Source: Neurospora intermedia
Taxonomy: Eukaryota > Ascomycota > Sordariomycetes > Sordariales > Sordariaceae
Reading direction: 5' to 3'
Length of the DNA: 64,000 nt
Assembly: GCA_037102815.1 (NCBI GenBank)
Contig: BTPP01000004.1
Span: forward strand, 2,976,001-3,040,000
Shown: positions 19,779-32,604 of the stretch, piece after piece
Layout: every line of letters starts with the position of its first letter
Numbering within the stretch: the stretch's first letter is position 1
Made by a program: the position numbers and the translations under genes
The notes under the pieces: generated by a model
Told to the model about the DNA's origin: nothing
Databases searched by the model: none
The model's input: the letters and a program-made list of their open reading frames with translations, nothing else

Positions 19779-21661
19779 CTCAGCTGAGAGCTGGAACCTG
19801 TAGGCATTGTCATTGCAAGTCGGGTCCGATGTTGGCTCCGGCGAACATCGCACTAAGAGCATGTTCCTGAGACAGCTCATGCGGCCTGTCACGGGGCCTG
19901 GTCTACCATTCCTCTATGCCAAAGCATTTTAAGACTCTTTGACAAACCATCATTGGGAGTAGAGACAGCCTGGATCTCCGTACGTAAAGTTTCGAGATCT
20001 AACAACGAAACCTGGCCAGCCCTATCGGCATTCCTGTAGCAAAAAGAGACCGAATTTTCTGGTATGTAATGTCAAGGAGCCATCGAGGTACACGGTAGTT
20101 GGAGACGGGCACAACGGAAGACAGGGAGCCAGCCGGTCGACCAAAGCCCATGTAGGCAAATCGAATCGGCTGATGGTGCAGGTGCTGCAGAAAGACTTCC
20201 CAAAGCGGTATCGGGAATTCCCACTTTGCAACACAACAGGCACCATTGGCTCCAGACGAAGTCGTCCGCCAGATGCCACTGTGGGGAGCGGGTTGGCAGC
20301 CAAGCAGAATCCGTCGATGTTGGACACAGGAGGAACCAGGACAAACGCTGAGGGCCGCGGGGTCCAGGTACGGTAGCCACTACGGAACATAGCCGTACCC
20401 AGAGAGGAGCCGGTGCTGATGTTTCGAACTTTCGTCTGGGGAAGCCTGCAACGTGGAAGATTGCGTTCGGGGGCTGGGGGTGGAACGGGGCGTCCAACGT
20501 TGGTCGTCCAGAAGTCGATGGAGCCATAGGGTTTTCGGCCTAGTGTCGTCAAGGGTGACCATTCGTGCCATCCAACAAAACGGGCGCAGGTGACCCATTT
20601 TCGGTCCCAGGAAGAGCTGGAAGGCGGTCCTGTGTTGTGTTGGGGGGAGGGGGAAAGACACTGGATATTTGTCTTTGGCCAGACTCGCCAGACCACAAAC
20701 TCAAGCTGCCTGGCGGGGCTCCCTTCCTCCAGTCTTTTTTATTTTCTCACGAATGACAAGGGAAGCGCGTGGGACAAGCTAAACAAGCCAGGCCAGCCTA
20801 GTCTTCGTAGTGTAGCGGCGGTATGCGGGCCATTGGGGTAGGTATGACCTCCGGGGCCCTGTGGACGACATCCATTGAGGATCCAGCGGGCATCCAGTGG
20901 ACATGGGCGGGGGCTTGCGGACCCTCCACCCACTCCAGGGGGATTAACATTACATAAAACCCTCCCATTCTTCTCTTTTCTTTACACATGCGCAACCTGT
21001 CATCGACCTCCAGCTTATCTCGGGCCCTCCAAAAAAACCGTCTTCAAGTCGAGCCTTGACACACGGAATCCGGGGAAACGCGGGCCTGTGTTGATTTTCC
21101 AACCCCCTTTTTCCGTACAGACGCTCGCTCTCTGCCTTGCCTTGCCTTATCGCCGGTCCCAGAAACTCGGATCCTACCCCCATTCCCCAGATTTCAGATT
21201 CGAGATTACGCACTGATTGGCGCCATCATCCCTGGTTCCCGAAGCTGTTCCTGAACCAGTCCATCTTGTTCGGAGAATTTTAGCACGAGGGAACTTTGTG
21301 AGAGAGAGGAGAAACCGAGACCTGGGGGCGTGTCTTGCCATCCCATATCGAAAACTCATTCGCTGTCCCCGCCCAAGCTTTTTCCGAGTGCCGTGGTGCA
21401 GCACACGTTGGCACTCAACCCGCATTAGGTTCTTCCCCGAATCCGCTCCTGGGCAGGCCCCGCATCAACAAAGACTCACCACTGCCAACCACTACCGGAA
21501 CCCCCCCTGCCGAGCCCTCTACACTACACTACATACTACGGCGTACCTTGCACAAGAGTCACAGTCACAGACGCTCAAGGGAACACGCACACTCTCACTG
21601 GCAGAACAAACAACGTCTGCCAGTGCAACTAATTCTGTACAATCAGGGAAGGAAGAAGGAC
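19779..21661. other. Upstream region and probable long leader of the bZIP gene
   Basis: A minus-strand open frame of 224 codons spans 20022-20696, but it has no ATG at its start and is rich in W, P and R as expected from noncoding GC-rich sequence. From about 20900 the plus strand becomes C/T-rich and is probably promoter and 5' leader of the transcription factor gene starting at 21662. Transcription-factor genes of these fungi often have leaders of several hundred bases. Confidence 0.4.
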
Positions 21662-23262
21662 ATGGCAGACAAGATGTCTATCGATAAGCACGATCCCACC
21701 AAAGACGATAGTGAAGACTCGCAGATGGAGTCTAGTCCCGAGAGAGAAAGAGAGGGAGAGGCACCTGGTGGTGAGGCCAATGGCCAGCATACAGGTACCT
21801 CAACGAAAACCGCTGCTCCCCAAGAAAACCAACAGCCCAAGCGCAAAGGCGGCCGCAAGCCGGTAAGATTTTGATTTCTTTCTTTTCTTGTTTTGGTCTT
21901 TTTTTTCTAGGTTTTTTTCTATCTTTATTTTTATTCCTTTTCTTCTTGCGGACACAAGTGGTGATGAAATAACATCCTAACATATGTATAGATCTATGCC
22001 ACGTCCGAGGAACGGAAGCAGAGGAACCGTCAGGCTCAAGCTGCATTCCGTGAGCGCAGGACTGAGTACATCAAGCAACTTGAAGATGCTATCCGCACCC
22101 ACGAGCAAAACCTTGCCAATCTGCAAGCTGCTCACCGACATGCCGCTGACGAATGCCTGATGCTTCGTTACAAGAATTCGCTTTTGGAGCGCATCCTCCT
22201 TGAGAAAGGTACCTTGGTCCACGACTTTCCCATGTTCGGGTTGTTTGTTTACACCCCTTTTTGGGGGGGGCCTGCCTCACCAATGTTGATTTGCTAACTC
22301 TACCTACCCTCCTTTTCAGGCATCGATGTTCAAGCCGAGCTCCAAGCCAAGACAGGCAGTCCAAATCTTGGACCTACTCATATGCCCCAGAACTTGGTAC
22401 AGCAGCCGCCGATTCAGCGGGCTCTCCTGAACAGACACCATGCCCGTAGATCGCAGTCGAGCATCGCTCCTAAACTCGAGCCTGGGATTCCTATCTCTCC
22501 CCTGCCGCCTCCGGTTCATTCACACGCATCAGCTCTATCGCCCAAAAGTCGGCCAACACCACTATCGCATTCGGCCTCACCATCAACGACAGCAACCTTT
22601 GGTTCCCATAGCGGCGCATCACCGGTCACTTCCGACGGCATGATTCCCCCGATTCGCCCGCATCTCCCACCCGCCTCAGCATTAAAGATTCACCCGCCTT
22701 CGCAATTGGGCAACGGAGTGCCCGGTCTAGCTCAGCAACAACGCCAGATGCAGATGCCTGGGCTTCAGCAAGGACAGAACCACATGAGGAACAGCGTTGG
22801 CGGAAACACGAATTCGTTCTACCCCACGCCTTCCTTCCAGAATCACATTGAACAACTTGGCAAGCTGACCCGTTTTTCTTTTTCTTCCTTCCCCTTTTCC
22901 CCTCTAATAAAATTTTTGTCACCTTAGGCTCATTCCGTAATTCAGAACAGGAATACGACGCCGCAGCCGACATGATGGACGACCCCGGCGAGACCCCCGA
23001 TACTCCAAGCGGACCTGGCCCCTATCCCGGCCAAGCGTACGGCGGCGACCCCCAAGCGATGTCACTTTCGTCCCCTGTCACCTCCGGTCCTCAAGGAAAC
23101 CAGCAGTCACCGATCGAAAACGGCTCTCATCAACAGCATCCTGCGTACCCGCCAATGGCCCAGCTTCTCGACCACCAATACGACTTTGGCGATCCTTTCG
23201 GTTTGAGTGCTAGCATGGCTTTTCCGACACAGTTCTCGTTCGACACCAGCAACATGCGGTAG
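21662..23262 (+). CDS. bZIP transcription factor, 430 aa
   Basis: Four exons are read: 21662-21862, 21992-22208, 22320-22859 and 22928-23262. After an acidic, disordered N-terminus (residues 1-60) comes a basic region, ATSEERKQRNRQAQAAFRER, with the NxxAQxxFR signature. A leucine-zipper-like coiled coil follows (YIKQLEDAIRTHEQNLANLQ, then LMLRYKNSLLERILLEKG), ending at about residue 140. The rest is P/S/Q-rich, as in an activation or regulatory region. It should act in the nucleus as a dimer binding short palindromic DNA. The NRQAQAAFRERR core resembles the Yap-like group of fungal bZIPs; I cannot assign an exact ortholog. Introns 1 and 2 are GT-AG. Intron 3 fits best as a GC-AG intron (CTTG|GCAAGC...CTTAG). 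Confidence 0.88.
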
Positions 23263-26200
23263 AAGAGACGGAGAGAAAGGAGGATAATGGCATGGCTTAG
23301 GGAGAGGAGGTATCGCGGGATGTCGTGGGTTTTACCGTTACCCGATTCGACAGACATCTGTTTGAAATTCGACATATTGAAAATTTTCACAAACCGGCAC
23401 ATCACACATAGCCGGGTCAGCAACTGCACAGCAATCGAGAAAGGAGGTTATATATAAAAAATAGGTGGGCACGACGGCCGCTTCGGACGAATGACGACAA
23501 CGCGAGAAGACACAACAACCACAAAAGTACGACCGGAAAAGTTAATGTTTTTAAAAGATACCCGTGAAGCATTGAGCACTGGGTATAATTCACAATCAGC
23601 GGGTTTTGCCCTCTTTTCATGGGAGAGACAAACCCGTCTCCCCACTCTTTTGTTCCCTCTTTTTGGATATTTTTCACGAAGTTTTGTTTGTGATGGCTAC
23701 TGGCTTTTGGTGATGCCAGCATGTTTTGATACCTTGTATTCGTCTGCTTTCACTGTAACTGTACCACAAAACAAAAATGGTGTTCAAATCCGGATACTTT
23801 GATTCGTATCACAGAAGGAAAAAGGCGTTATCGCAATTTCAACACAAAAAGCATGGTGTCTGGTTCCGGTGTTTGATATGTTCAAGTGTCAATTTCTGTC
23901 TGGGGTACCAGCGATTGTGGTTGGAAAATAGGAGGTCAGGGCAGCATGACAATCAACTTGTCATCACGATGACAATCTATGGAATTGTTGGCCGACAAAA
24001 AACGCGGGGGAAATACCACGAGACCGTTGAAACTACGGCAGATGACAAGCCTCGCCATGGGGAGCAGGATGTATTATTTACATTATCATGTATCGTCAAC
24101 CTGATGTAAATAGCCAGATCAACGTCACCTACCACCAGACAGGATCATCGGAAAATACTACTAACCAAAAATTATATCGGATTTAACAGACAGGCAACCT
24201 CATTTCTTTACAAGACCACGCCGAACAATTTGCTTGACAAATTTACCTAACCCGCAAGGCCGTAGCCAGGGGCAGCGGAGACGCATGACCGACGGCTTTG
24301 TCATCGGAAGGACGCTCCACATCCAACTCCGCCTCTGGATACGGGCCGGTACTCCATTTGCATATGTAAACGGACCGGTAACGATCAGTACTAGTGTAGT
24401 GTAAAACCGACACGACGACACATGGCGCAGATCGACAAAGAGGTGCAGATAGAGATGATGGGTTGGGATGGTGTGAGGCCGCGTGAGAAAGATTAAGAAA
24501 AGGGCCAATCGGCTTGGCGGTGATTCTAGATCTACATAGTTGTTCTGTCGTGCCTGGTGATGTTTTCTTTTCGGGTTGCTTTGGGATGAGTCAAAATAAA
24601 AAGGATGGAATTTGTGGTTCCCCTGCGATGGACATGGAAGTTAAGAAGTTGGAGAAGGCCTGTTGAGCGTGGTGGACTTGGAGTCATTCAATTGATTTGT
24701 TCTTGGCTTTTACCTTGGCATTTACCTCCAGGTACTATCTGACTACCTATGATGGTTGATAGGAATTTGAAAGACGAATACCCCCTTTACGATCGAACCA
24801 AGGTTTCCCGCATTCTTCGAGGTATTCATCTCTCACTTTCACTTTTTCCCACACCAGTCCCTTCCCCAACTGCGTCTTACTCACAAAGCTCATCATCTCC
24901 GCAGCGAAGTCGGTCCCTCAAGGGAAAAAAAAAAAAAAAAAGAAAAAAAAAGAAAAAAAAACAGAAAAACAGAAAAAAAAAGAGAGAGATCGGTAGAGAG
25001 CAAGTCAGGGAAGCCTCGTCCGGGAATAAACCCGGCTATAGTACTAGATTTAGTGTCCCGTCGAGACTTTCCCGCGGACCGCACAGCCAGGAGATGGAAA
25101 TGTTACTGAGAGCAAAAAAAAAAAACCAAACACGGTGTGGAGAAACACCACTTAGTGTACTTCTAAAGTAGCCTTCCATGTTCGGTGATAACAACCGAAG
25201 AACGGCAACTGCACCTACACTAGGTAGGGATCCGCTATTCTAGTGTATGTATGTAGTCCGCAAGATCTTCAGGTTCTTGTCTTGTCGTCCCTCTCATCTA
25301 CCTACCTAGTGTATCTCTCCACCGAACTTTTCATTCTTCTCCACTGTTTGGGGAGCCCGCAGCAGTGCCCGCAGCGGTGCCCGCCAAAAACTTTTTGCGG
25401 CATGTGGACACTGACTGTCAAGAGAGTGGGGATTTTCTAACAAAAGCGAGGTAGGACCGCGGTCCGGTTGATTTGTGGAGAACTGCACGGTGCCCCGGTG
25501 GACGACCGACCGGGGCTGAGGGCCTACTATGTACATACTGCGTACACTACGGAGACGGGAACGGGGGCTGATGATGGAGAACGAACGGGGAACGGTGTGG
25601 GGAGGGGGGGGGAGGGAACAAGATGACTGCCGGTTGGGATGTAAAAAATCGCCGGGATGGAGGGGTCGGAGGGGGGCCGAGGCCGCGAGGGGCCATGGAG
25701 ATATGTAAATGGGAGGAGATGATGAAGGTTGAAGATTGATGCTGATGTTGGGTAAGGGAGCTTTTGGAGGAGGACATGACATGGTGGATGGATGGCATGT
25801 GATGATGTGGGACTCAAAGGGGATGGGAATCGCTGAATTAATGAATTGGGGTTGGAAGTGAAAGTAAATAACGGGAACGAAGGTATTGGAAGTTCCAGGC
25901 GAGTGAGTGTGTTCGAAGACTGTTCTGTTGTCAGAGATGTCTGTCTGGAGGCATGGAAGGTCTCAAAGTGAAGCGAATCGGATCATAACGAGAATGTCCA
26001 AGGGAACAGATTGACAGTTCTGTAAACACCTTTCCTCGATTTGGAAGATGCTTGACGGCTTCGACATAGCTTGGTCGAAGTAAACCCGTCATGATATTGT
26101 TCTGTTTTGTGGCATGATGTAGCAAATACACAGAAGAAGTGTCCCGCAAGATCAACTTGGATTTCGAACCATATCAAACGTGGCGTTAGTACCAACAGAC

Positions 26201-27985
26201 CTTCGTCGTGGATCAATTGCTGATAGTTTCCTTCCACATCCACCATCTATGTCCTCACATTTGAATGCCATATTGGAACGTTATTGTCATTTTCCAGTTC
26301 AAGAAGACTTTGGAGGTTTTTGCTAATACGTAATATTTAGATAATGGGAAAGACTACCATGTCATATATGTGCGATCAATATAGGTCCCATCTTTGTTAT
26401 AGCACGATCCAACACAAGAAGTTAAAAAGTAAAGACATCAGGGTAACGAGGAGGAACCGATAAAAAGGCCATTGAAGTCTAGCAGTTGTCGAGTATCATG
26501 GTTGTTCTCAGGATATCTACCAGTCCTTCTCTCGAATTGAGTAAGATCTAGACGGTGTCTAGCCCTACAACTAATATTCTACCAATAACAGATCCACGTG
26601 TGCAGTAATGCTGGTCCATTATTAACCGGCTACCTCTATGGTTCTGAGTTCGGATCTATGGAGACATAATGTTGCGTCTCAACAGGCCGAAGGTTGCATG
26701 TGGCCCTACACAGTAGTTTCCTTTTGGTCAGCAGTACATTTCTGCTGATGTCAAGCTCATGATCCTGAGATAATGGTCAACCTATGTGGTTTGGTTCCCC
26801 TGAATTCACTTCCGCCTGAATACTGCTGGTTGGGAGATAATACATCGCTGAGCTCAAGGTATCCAGTACACAATCTCCAGGATTTCCCTCTGGTGGTGTT
26901 CAAAATCACACTCAGTCGATATCTCGGATAATGTAGATGGACGCCACTCTGGCTCCACGTGCCAAAAGAAGATGTGACGTATCGGGCGTCTTCAAAAGGT
27001 AGGATGGTTCCGTCTGGTCATGTAGCTCACGGGGTAAGCCATGACACATAGATACTCCATTCACGACCAGCATGTTGCCCCTCAACTCCCATGTGTCCCA
27101 TTTGTAGTGGAAGAAGATCCTGTGAGTTCCGCGTACAAGTCACTGCATAGTCTGGACTGGTCTACCGCGTGATGACCGGCCCGGAAGGAATCATCCCCGG
27201 GTTAGGTACGGAACTGGAGTCAAACGGTGGTCTGGGGATCCGCATTGTTGAATTGATTCCAGTGAAACCTTAGTTCCACACCGGAACGCTGCTGCCTGTG
27301 GAAGTGTGCATAGTGACTTCTGGTGGAGGCGCCGATGATAACCGTGTGTAGCCCGTGGACTTCTGTCAGCCCAGCCATCATGACATATCGACTTGCCCTT
27401 CAGCAATGCTGGGTTCTATCCGCTGAGCATCTGGATTCGTATTCTGCACCGTGAACCGGTTCCAGAAGAAATGGGATGAGCATGAATGGTACATACTATC
27501 CTGTTCCTCCAGCCTGTCCAGTGTCGAGAGCAGTGTAGAGCCGCAGCGGGAACCCTTCCAGCATCCGCTTCGACAAGGTTCGGGTCGCCATCCTGGCCGT
27601 GCCGCTGAGGCGTCATTCGGCACGCTGACCGGTGGTCGCACAAATGTGACAAGCCCACCCTCACGCTTTCATCACTGCTACCTCCTCCTACCTTTGTTCA
27701 ATCGGCCCTGATGCTTGGAGAATACTCTGGAACATCGAATCCTACCCGAAGGCGGGCAGATTTAGTTGAACTTGTTTCGAATTCTGGTGGACAGATTGCA
27801 GGGCACGCCGAATGCAGGATGAATCACACCAGAAGGAACCGTCGATCTCGTTACCAAATCACAAGCTGCCTGCTGTTGGACGACTCTCAAAGTAGGGCAC
27901 AGCTCTCTCAACACTCTACTGACCAGCTAAATCACTCCTCTTTGGGAACTTCGTTTGTGTAGCTCCATGTAGAGCTGAGCGGTAC
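23263..27985. other. Gene-poor region, 4.7 kb
   Basis: The first few hundred bases are the bZIP 3' end. After that no gene is supported. Visible features are an A-rich purine tract at 24921-24989, G-runs near 25596-25617, TACCTACCTAG at 25299-25309, and a block at 27190-27711 where frames on both strands stay open without domains. Confidence 0.4.
24921..24989. repeat. Poly-purine (A/G) low-complexity tract
   Basis: About 70 bases made almost only of A runs with single G, and a few CAG interruptions, ending in AGAGAGAGA. A simple-sequence tract in intergenic DNA. Confidence 0.85.
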
Positions 27986-28252
27986 TCAGACAAAATCTTC
28001 TTTGAAGTCCTCTTTCCAGGCAATCTGAAGCAAATCATAACAAGTGTGTGGGCTCAGCTCAAGATTCTTGACCGTGCGCTCACAACGGACGTTTCGAGCA
28101 TACTGCAAGTGAGTACCTTGAAACTTGGTGAGCTGCTGGTTGTCGGCGGAGGTGTCGAAAATGGGAGTGTCCTTCAAGCTCTTCTTTCTTTTGCTGCTTC
28201 GTAGAGCTTGCGGCTTCAATACAGTGTGATGTCTTTTTGAGGTTTTAGCCAT
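27986..28252 (-). CDS. Candidate small basic protein, 88 aa
   Basis: An ATG-started frame on the minus strand. It has a lysine/arginine-rich N-terminus (MAKTSKRHHTVLKPQ, then SSKRKKSLKD), a central polar part, and a C-terminal segment with aromatic and acidic residues (YDLLQIAWKEDFKEDFV). The composition is protein-like and resembles a small nuclear protein. No domain recognised and no visible intron. It could be a lineage-specific gene, a relic, or chance. Confidence 0.33.
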   Translation of the reverse strand: MAKTSKRHHTVLKPQALRSSKRKKSLKDTPIFDTSADNQQLTKFQGTHLQYARNVRCERTVKNLELSPHTCYDLLQIAWKEDFKEDFV

Positions 28253-30456
28253 AGTGCTTGTAGGCGCAAAGTGTCCTACTTCTATGCTTTGTTTGTCGAG
28301 ATCTCCCCAGTTGCTGGTTTGAGCGGTTGATATGTGGTTGTTGTATCCATATCTGCCTGGTAATAGACTTGTTGTTTACCTACCCGTGAACTAACACTTG
28401 TATCAAGCAAGACCTGAGAGGTACATGTTAATGAGATGGGTTTGATTGCAACTTCTACCGACCGGGTTCTCTCCTATTACCCAAAGCCTGAGCTGTGACT
28501 TTCGCTCACAGATGATGTGCTGGTGTGTTTATTGCAGTTGACAGAAGTTCAAAGTCAGAAGTGCTTCATAGCAGCCTCCTCAAAAATCCCTTGCCAATAT
28601 CCAGAAGTATGTGCATAATGTGGCTCAAACCTATACATGATAATTGACAAAACTCCTCAATGCAGATTTCGTGCCCAGGTCGACTCCTACCGTCAACGAC
28701 TCATGTGGCTGCCCCGGTGTTTCAGAGGGTTGTGGACTTTGCATAGCCTGAGAACTACACATCAGCTCAAATGAAGCAAATCTGTCATGCCAAACAATGG
28801 CGACCAGGCTAGATAATGCTTCCTATCCAGTACATACCCTGACTTTCTTTGACAACGCCGTGGAGACATTCTTAGTTGTCAAGAAACACAAAGACACGCT
28901 TTGTGAAATAACGCCTCTAAGTTGACTTCAAACGATATGTCATGAATAACATGAAAGACTCGATGTTGGGTGGAAAGCAAGACACGAGAAATGCGGTGAA
29001 ATCGTGAAAAGGAAGATGAAGAGAGAAACAAATTGCAGAGCTACGCAATGGAGAATGAAGTCGACTTGCATACTGATCATAATGAAATGGCTCTCCGTGA
29101 CTTGTTATCCGTACAATAACTGGATTAGTTGATATAGATATCTCAGATTAACTAACCTACAGCAAAGAGACATTTGCTGACGACTGTCTCTCGTTCTTGA
29201 AGCGAGGACATGGTCCTGAATGTGGTAGAGGAAATGTATTTTGCAGATGTATGTCCATCTCCGCCTCGAAGAGCCACGAGAAGTAAACAATTGCGTTGAA
29301 AAGGGGGTCCTCAATTCAAGAATTCAGCATGCACTGGCAACTGCTTCAACTGGGGAACGATACTCATCCTAAAATAGTTGCCGTTTGAGCTTAAGCACCA
29401 CAGCGTCCACTCTCTGCAATGACTGTCAAATGCAAACCAACGGGTGAGTCCATCCAACACCACACTTGTGGAAACGCATGCAGAGTCGCCGTGACTTGAG
29501 GGTGATGCGGTTCAACAGACACGCAAAACCTATACAACGTCCGACACTTTTGTATATCATGGCATATGAAAGACTTTTCAGAGAACGTTTGAAAGGAAGT
29601 AAGATACAAGTAGGAGTTGAAGAGAAAACAAGGTGAAAGGTCCAGGCTGCATATCAAACTGCTCAAGTGGCCCGTGATGACCCTTTCCAATGTGGCCGTG
29701 GTCAAGCACCTGTTGGCAAGCGTCAAACACAGCAACCAAGGTAATACCTCCCCGAGAAAGACATGACGTCCGGTGTCTAACAGCACGACGGCAATGCGCG
29801 CCTTTTTGGCATGAAGTCCGTTGACCGGAAGTCCGGGGTACTTGAGGCAGGTCCGATCTCATAGAAGGCTGTCACCTCGGCAGGAATGCGTCGACTTGGC
29901 ATATAAAGCGGCAGCTTCCGTCAGATGTTTGTGACGGAAGTATTTCCAGTCGTTTGTTTACCTTGATGACGATGATGTCTGGTGGTTGTTGTCATCGCAA
30001 CTGCAAACACTCTGCCAAGACTTGCCGGATTGGAAGCAAAGCTCAAACAGGCAAAGTTACGGCGTGTACGGATCGATACGCACGTCACATTGGTAACAAA
30101 GGGCAGGCAGCGTGCAAAGTGGTAGCCCTAACCACCAATAACAGCGGCGCACTGAAATTTCACCAAAAAGCCAAAACGGCAGTCAAAGTTGGAAGCGGGG
30201 AACAGCGGCAAAGAGGGCCAGAGCAGGGCCTTGGAGGGGAGATTTGGTGCAGGTTGGCGGGGCACGAGCGTCTCTGTGATCCGTGCCACTGCCAAAACCT
30301 GGTCCGAGCTCCCTGTGGCCCGGGAGCGATTTGCCAAAATCTTTTACGACACCACAGCGAGCATCAGACGTCGTTGTCGCTGTCGTCCGCCCCCCCTACC
30401 CAACCCCGTCTAGAAGAAGCGCATTGAGTCAGGCCAACGTCCTGTCAAGCGCAAAG
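28253..30456. other. Intergenic upstream of the Stm1-type gene, 2.2 kb
   Basis: No supported gene. Short frames at 29391-29862 on the minus strand and 29954-30427 on the plus strand lack protein-like composition. The last ~400 bp should hold promoter and leader of the gene starting at 30457. Confidence 0.4.
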
Positions 30457-31966
30457 ATGTCGGTCGCTTCCAAGGTGTGTTTATCTCTCTCCCCGTCAAT
30501 CTCCGAAATGGCCGGTTTTACGGTCGGCCGAGAGCTGCATGCTGTGCAGCGGATGGATGACCCGGTGGTTGGACCTCGCCGTGAAATGAAACTGAGAGCT
30601 TCAGTTTTATTTTCGAGCGAGTCCGCCAACACCGGGTCCTTGCGACAATCTTGGGATTCGAAAGAGGAGGAAGGCTTGAGAATGGAGATCCAGACGCACA
30701 GCGAGCAGCAGCCGGCCACCATCGCGAAAATCTAGAGCTCAAGACAGCAAGAAACTAACCGATTGCGATTTTTTTTCTACAGAACCTGTTCGATCTGCTC
30801 GGTTGGTTGCCCATCCTCCTGTGAAATACGGAATCCACGCGACGGCACACTCGAAATTGGCAGGGCGAGGAGGAACATTGAAAACCGCAATTCAAGGAAC
30901 CACCAATACTGACGGATCGATTGTTTTCATCCAGGCAACGACGTGGAGGATAACACCGCTCCCGCCGCCCCTGCTAAGATCGTCGAGAAGACCTCGACCC
31001 ACACCACCAAGCGCAACTCCGATGGCGTCGCTCCCAGCAAGGCCCCCGCTCAGGGCACTGGCCGTCGCTCTAACTTGACCGGCAACGAGGCCGGTATGTT
31101 GATCATCCAACATGCTAACCATGGCTACCCTCTCAACTGACATTTTCGGTCCCAGCTTTCCGCGACCGCAACGCCGGCAGCGACCGCAACCGTGGCAAGC
31201 CCACTGAGGAGGGTGCTGCTCGTGGTCCCCGCGGCGGCGCTAACGCCCGCGTCCGCGGTGGTCGCGGTGGCCGTCACCCCCGTAACACCTCGGATGACCG
31301 CCACTCCAAGTCCATCCCCTCGTATGTTCCGGTCAAGCAATTTCTAGCCACAGACACCTCCGTCCACTAACAACCCTGTCTAGCGGATCCGAGAAGCAGG
31401 CTGCCCTTTCCTGGGGCGCCACCGAGGGCCAGGCCGAGCTGAAGGATGAGCAGGCCGCCGAGGAGATCGCCAAGACTGAGCAGAAGGAGGCCACCACCGA
31501 GGGTGAGGCCGCCGCTGAGGCTATCCCCGAGGAGGAGGAGGAGAAGCACGTCTCCTACTCTGAGTACCTCGCCCAGCTCGCTGAGAAGAAGGCCGCTCTC
31601 GAGGCCGAGGCCGCCCTCAAGGTCCGCAAGGCCAACGAGGGTGTCGTTGAGGACAAGAAGTGGGCCAACGCCAAGCCCCTCAAGAAGGACGAGACCGAGG
31701 AGTTCATTGCTGGCTCCGCCGGCAAGAAGCAGCGCGAGCGTGAGCGCAAGGTCAAGCAGGTCCTCGAGATCGACCAGCGTTTCGTCGAGCCCGAGCGTCC
31801 CGCTCGTGGTGGTGCTCGCGGCGGCCGTGGCGATGCCGGCCGTGGCCGTGGCGCTCCCCGCGGTGCTGCCCGTGGTGCTGCCCGTGGCGGTGCCCCCCGC
31901 TCTGAGAACAAGGCTGCTCCCATCAACCCCAACGATGAGTCTGCCTTCCCCAGCCTCGGCAACTAA
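30457..31966 (+). CDS. STM1: Stm1 / SERBP1-type ribosome-binding protein, 314 aa
   Basis: Five exons: 30457-30474, 30783-30801, 30935-31093, 31156-31321 and 31384-31966. The spliced N-terminus reads MSVASKNLFDLLGNDVEDN, matching the start of yeast Stm1 (residues NPFDLLGNDVED). The exon 3/4 join gives GNEAAFRDR, equivalent to yeast GNEGAIRDK. A central hyaluronan/mRNA-binding type region is rich in RGG and basic residues. An acidic-helical part follows (HVSYSEYLAQLAEKKAALEA), and the tail is a run of RGG/RGA repeats ending FPSLGN. The family binds ribosomes and guards inactive 80S particles in the cytoplasm. Coding exons use strongly C-ending codons, which suggests high expression. Exons 1 and 2 encode only about 12 residues together, so gene finders may miss them. 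Confidence 0.92.
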
Positions 31967-32604
31967 ATGCCTTTGACTATCGGCACAACGACCATACATC
32001 GAAGCCAGACTATTCAGTCACACGGCCCCCCTTTATTTTCTCTTTGAGGCGGCAATGTCAGAATCAGGATGGCGGCGGTTTGGGATAAAAAAAGCAGCCA
32101 GCATGGGGTCGGTGTTCGTCTGTTTGGTTGCATTCACCTTTAGCGGAAAAGTGGTTTCATGAACACCGGAACCGTGAAAGAGGTTTTCCTTATCTGTCCA
32201 CCACTTACCGCGGAATCGAACAAAGTAAAACTGTTCAAGCTCGAAAGTTGAAATTGCGCGCGTTCGTATGACTTGGTTCCTCCCCGTATCTATCCCCTTT
32301 CCTTCCTTGCATGAACGTTATACCTAGGATACATATCTCTTTTTACCCGGTTCAAACCGCAGACAAAGGATGGGATGGCAACCATCTAGAGGGCAAAAAG
32401 ACACACACGCTATAGTCTAGGTGGCACTATGACATAGCTCGACCATGGCAAGGTCGTAAGAATGGACATAAGACAGGCTTGTTTTGGATTAGCACCCAAT
32501 ATGGCATCTGGCAAAGGGCATCAGACAGAGCAGCAATATCAAAACAAGTGTTTTGGATTCCTCTGGCAAAGGCACAACAAGCTGACACTGATCCGTGACT
32601 TGTA
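31967..32604. other. 3' flank of the Stm1-type gene
   Basis: About 640 bp with no supported gene. The first part is the 3' untranslated region of the plus-strand gene. Confidence 0.4.

Noticed and set aside
20022-20696. 224-codon minus-strand frame
   Set aside because: No ATG at its start; W/P/R-rich composition fits GC-rich noncoding DNA.
31367-31999. 210-codon minus-strand frame over the Stm1-type gene
   Set aside because: Shadow of a highly codon-biased exon; its sequence is an artificial-looking run of G, A, T, L and S.
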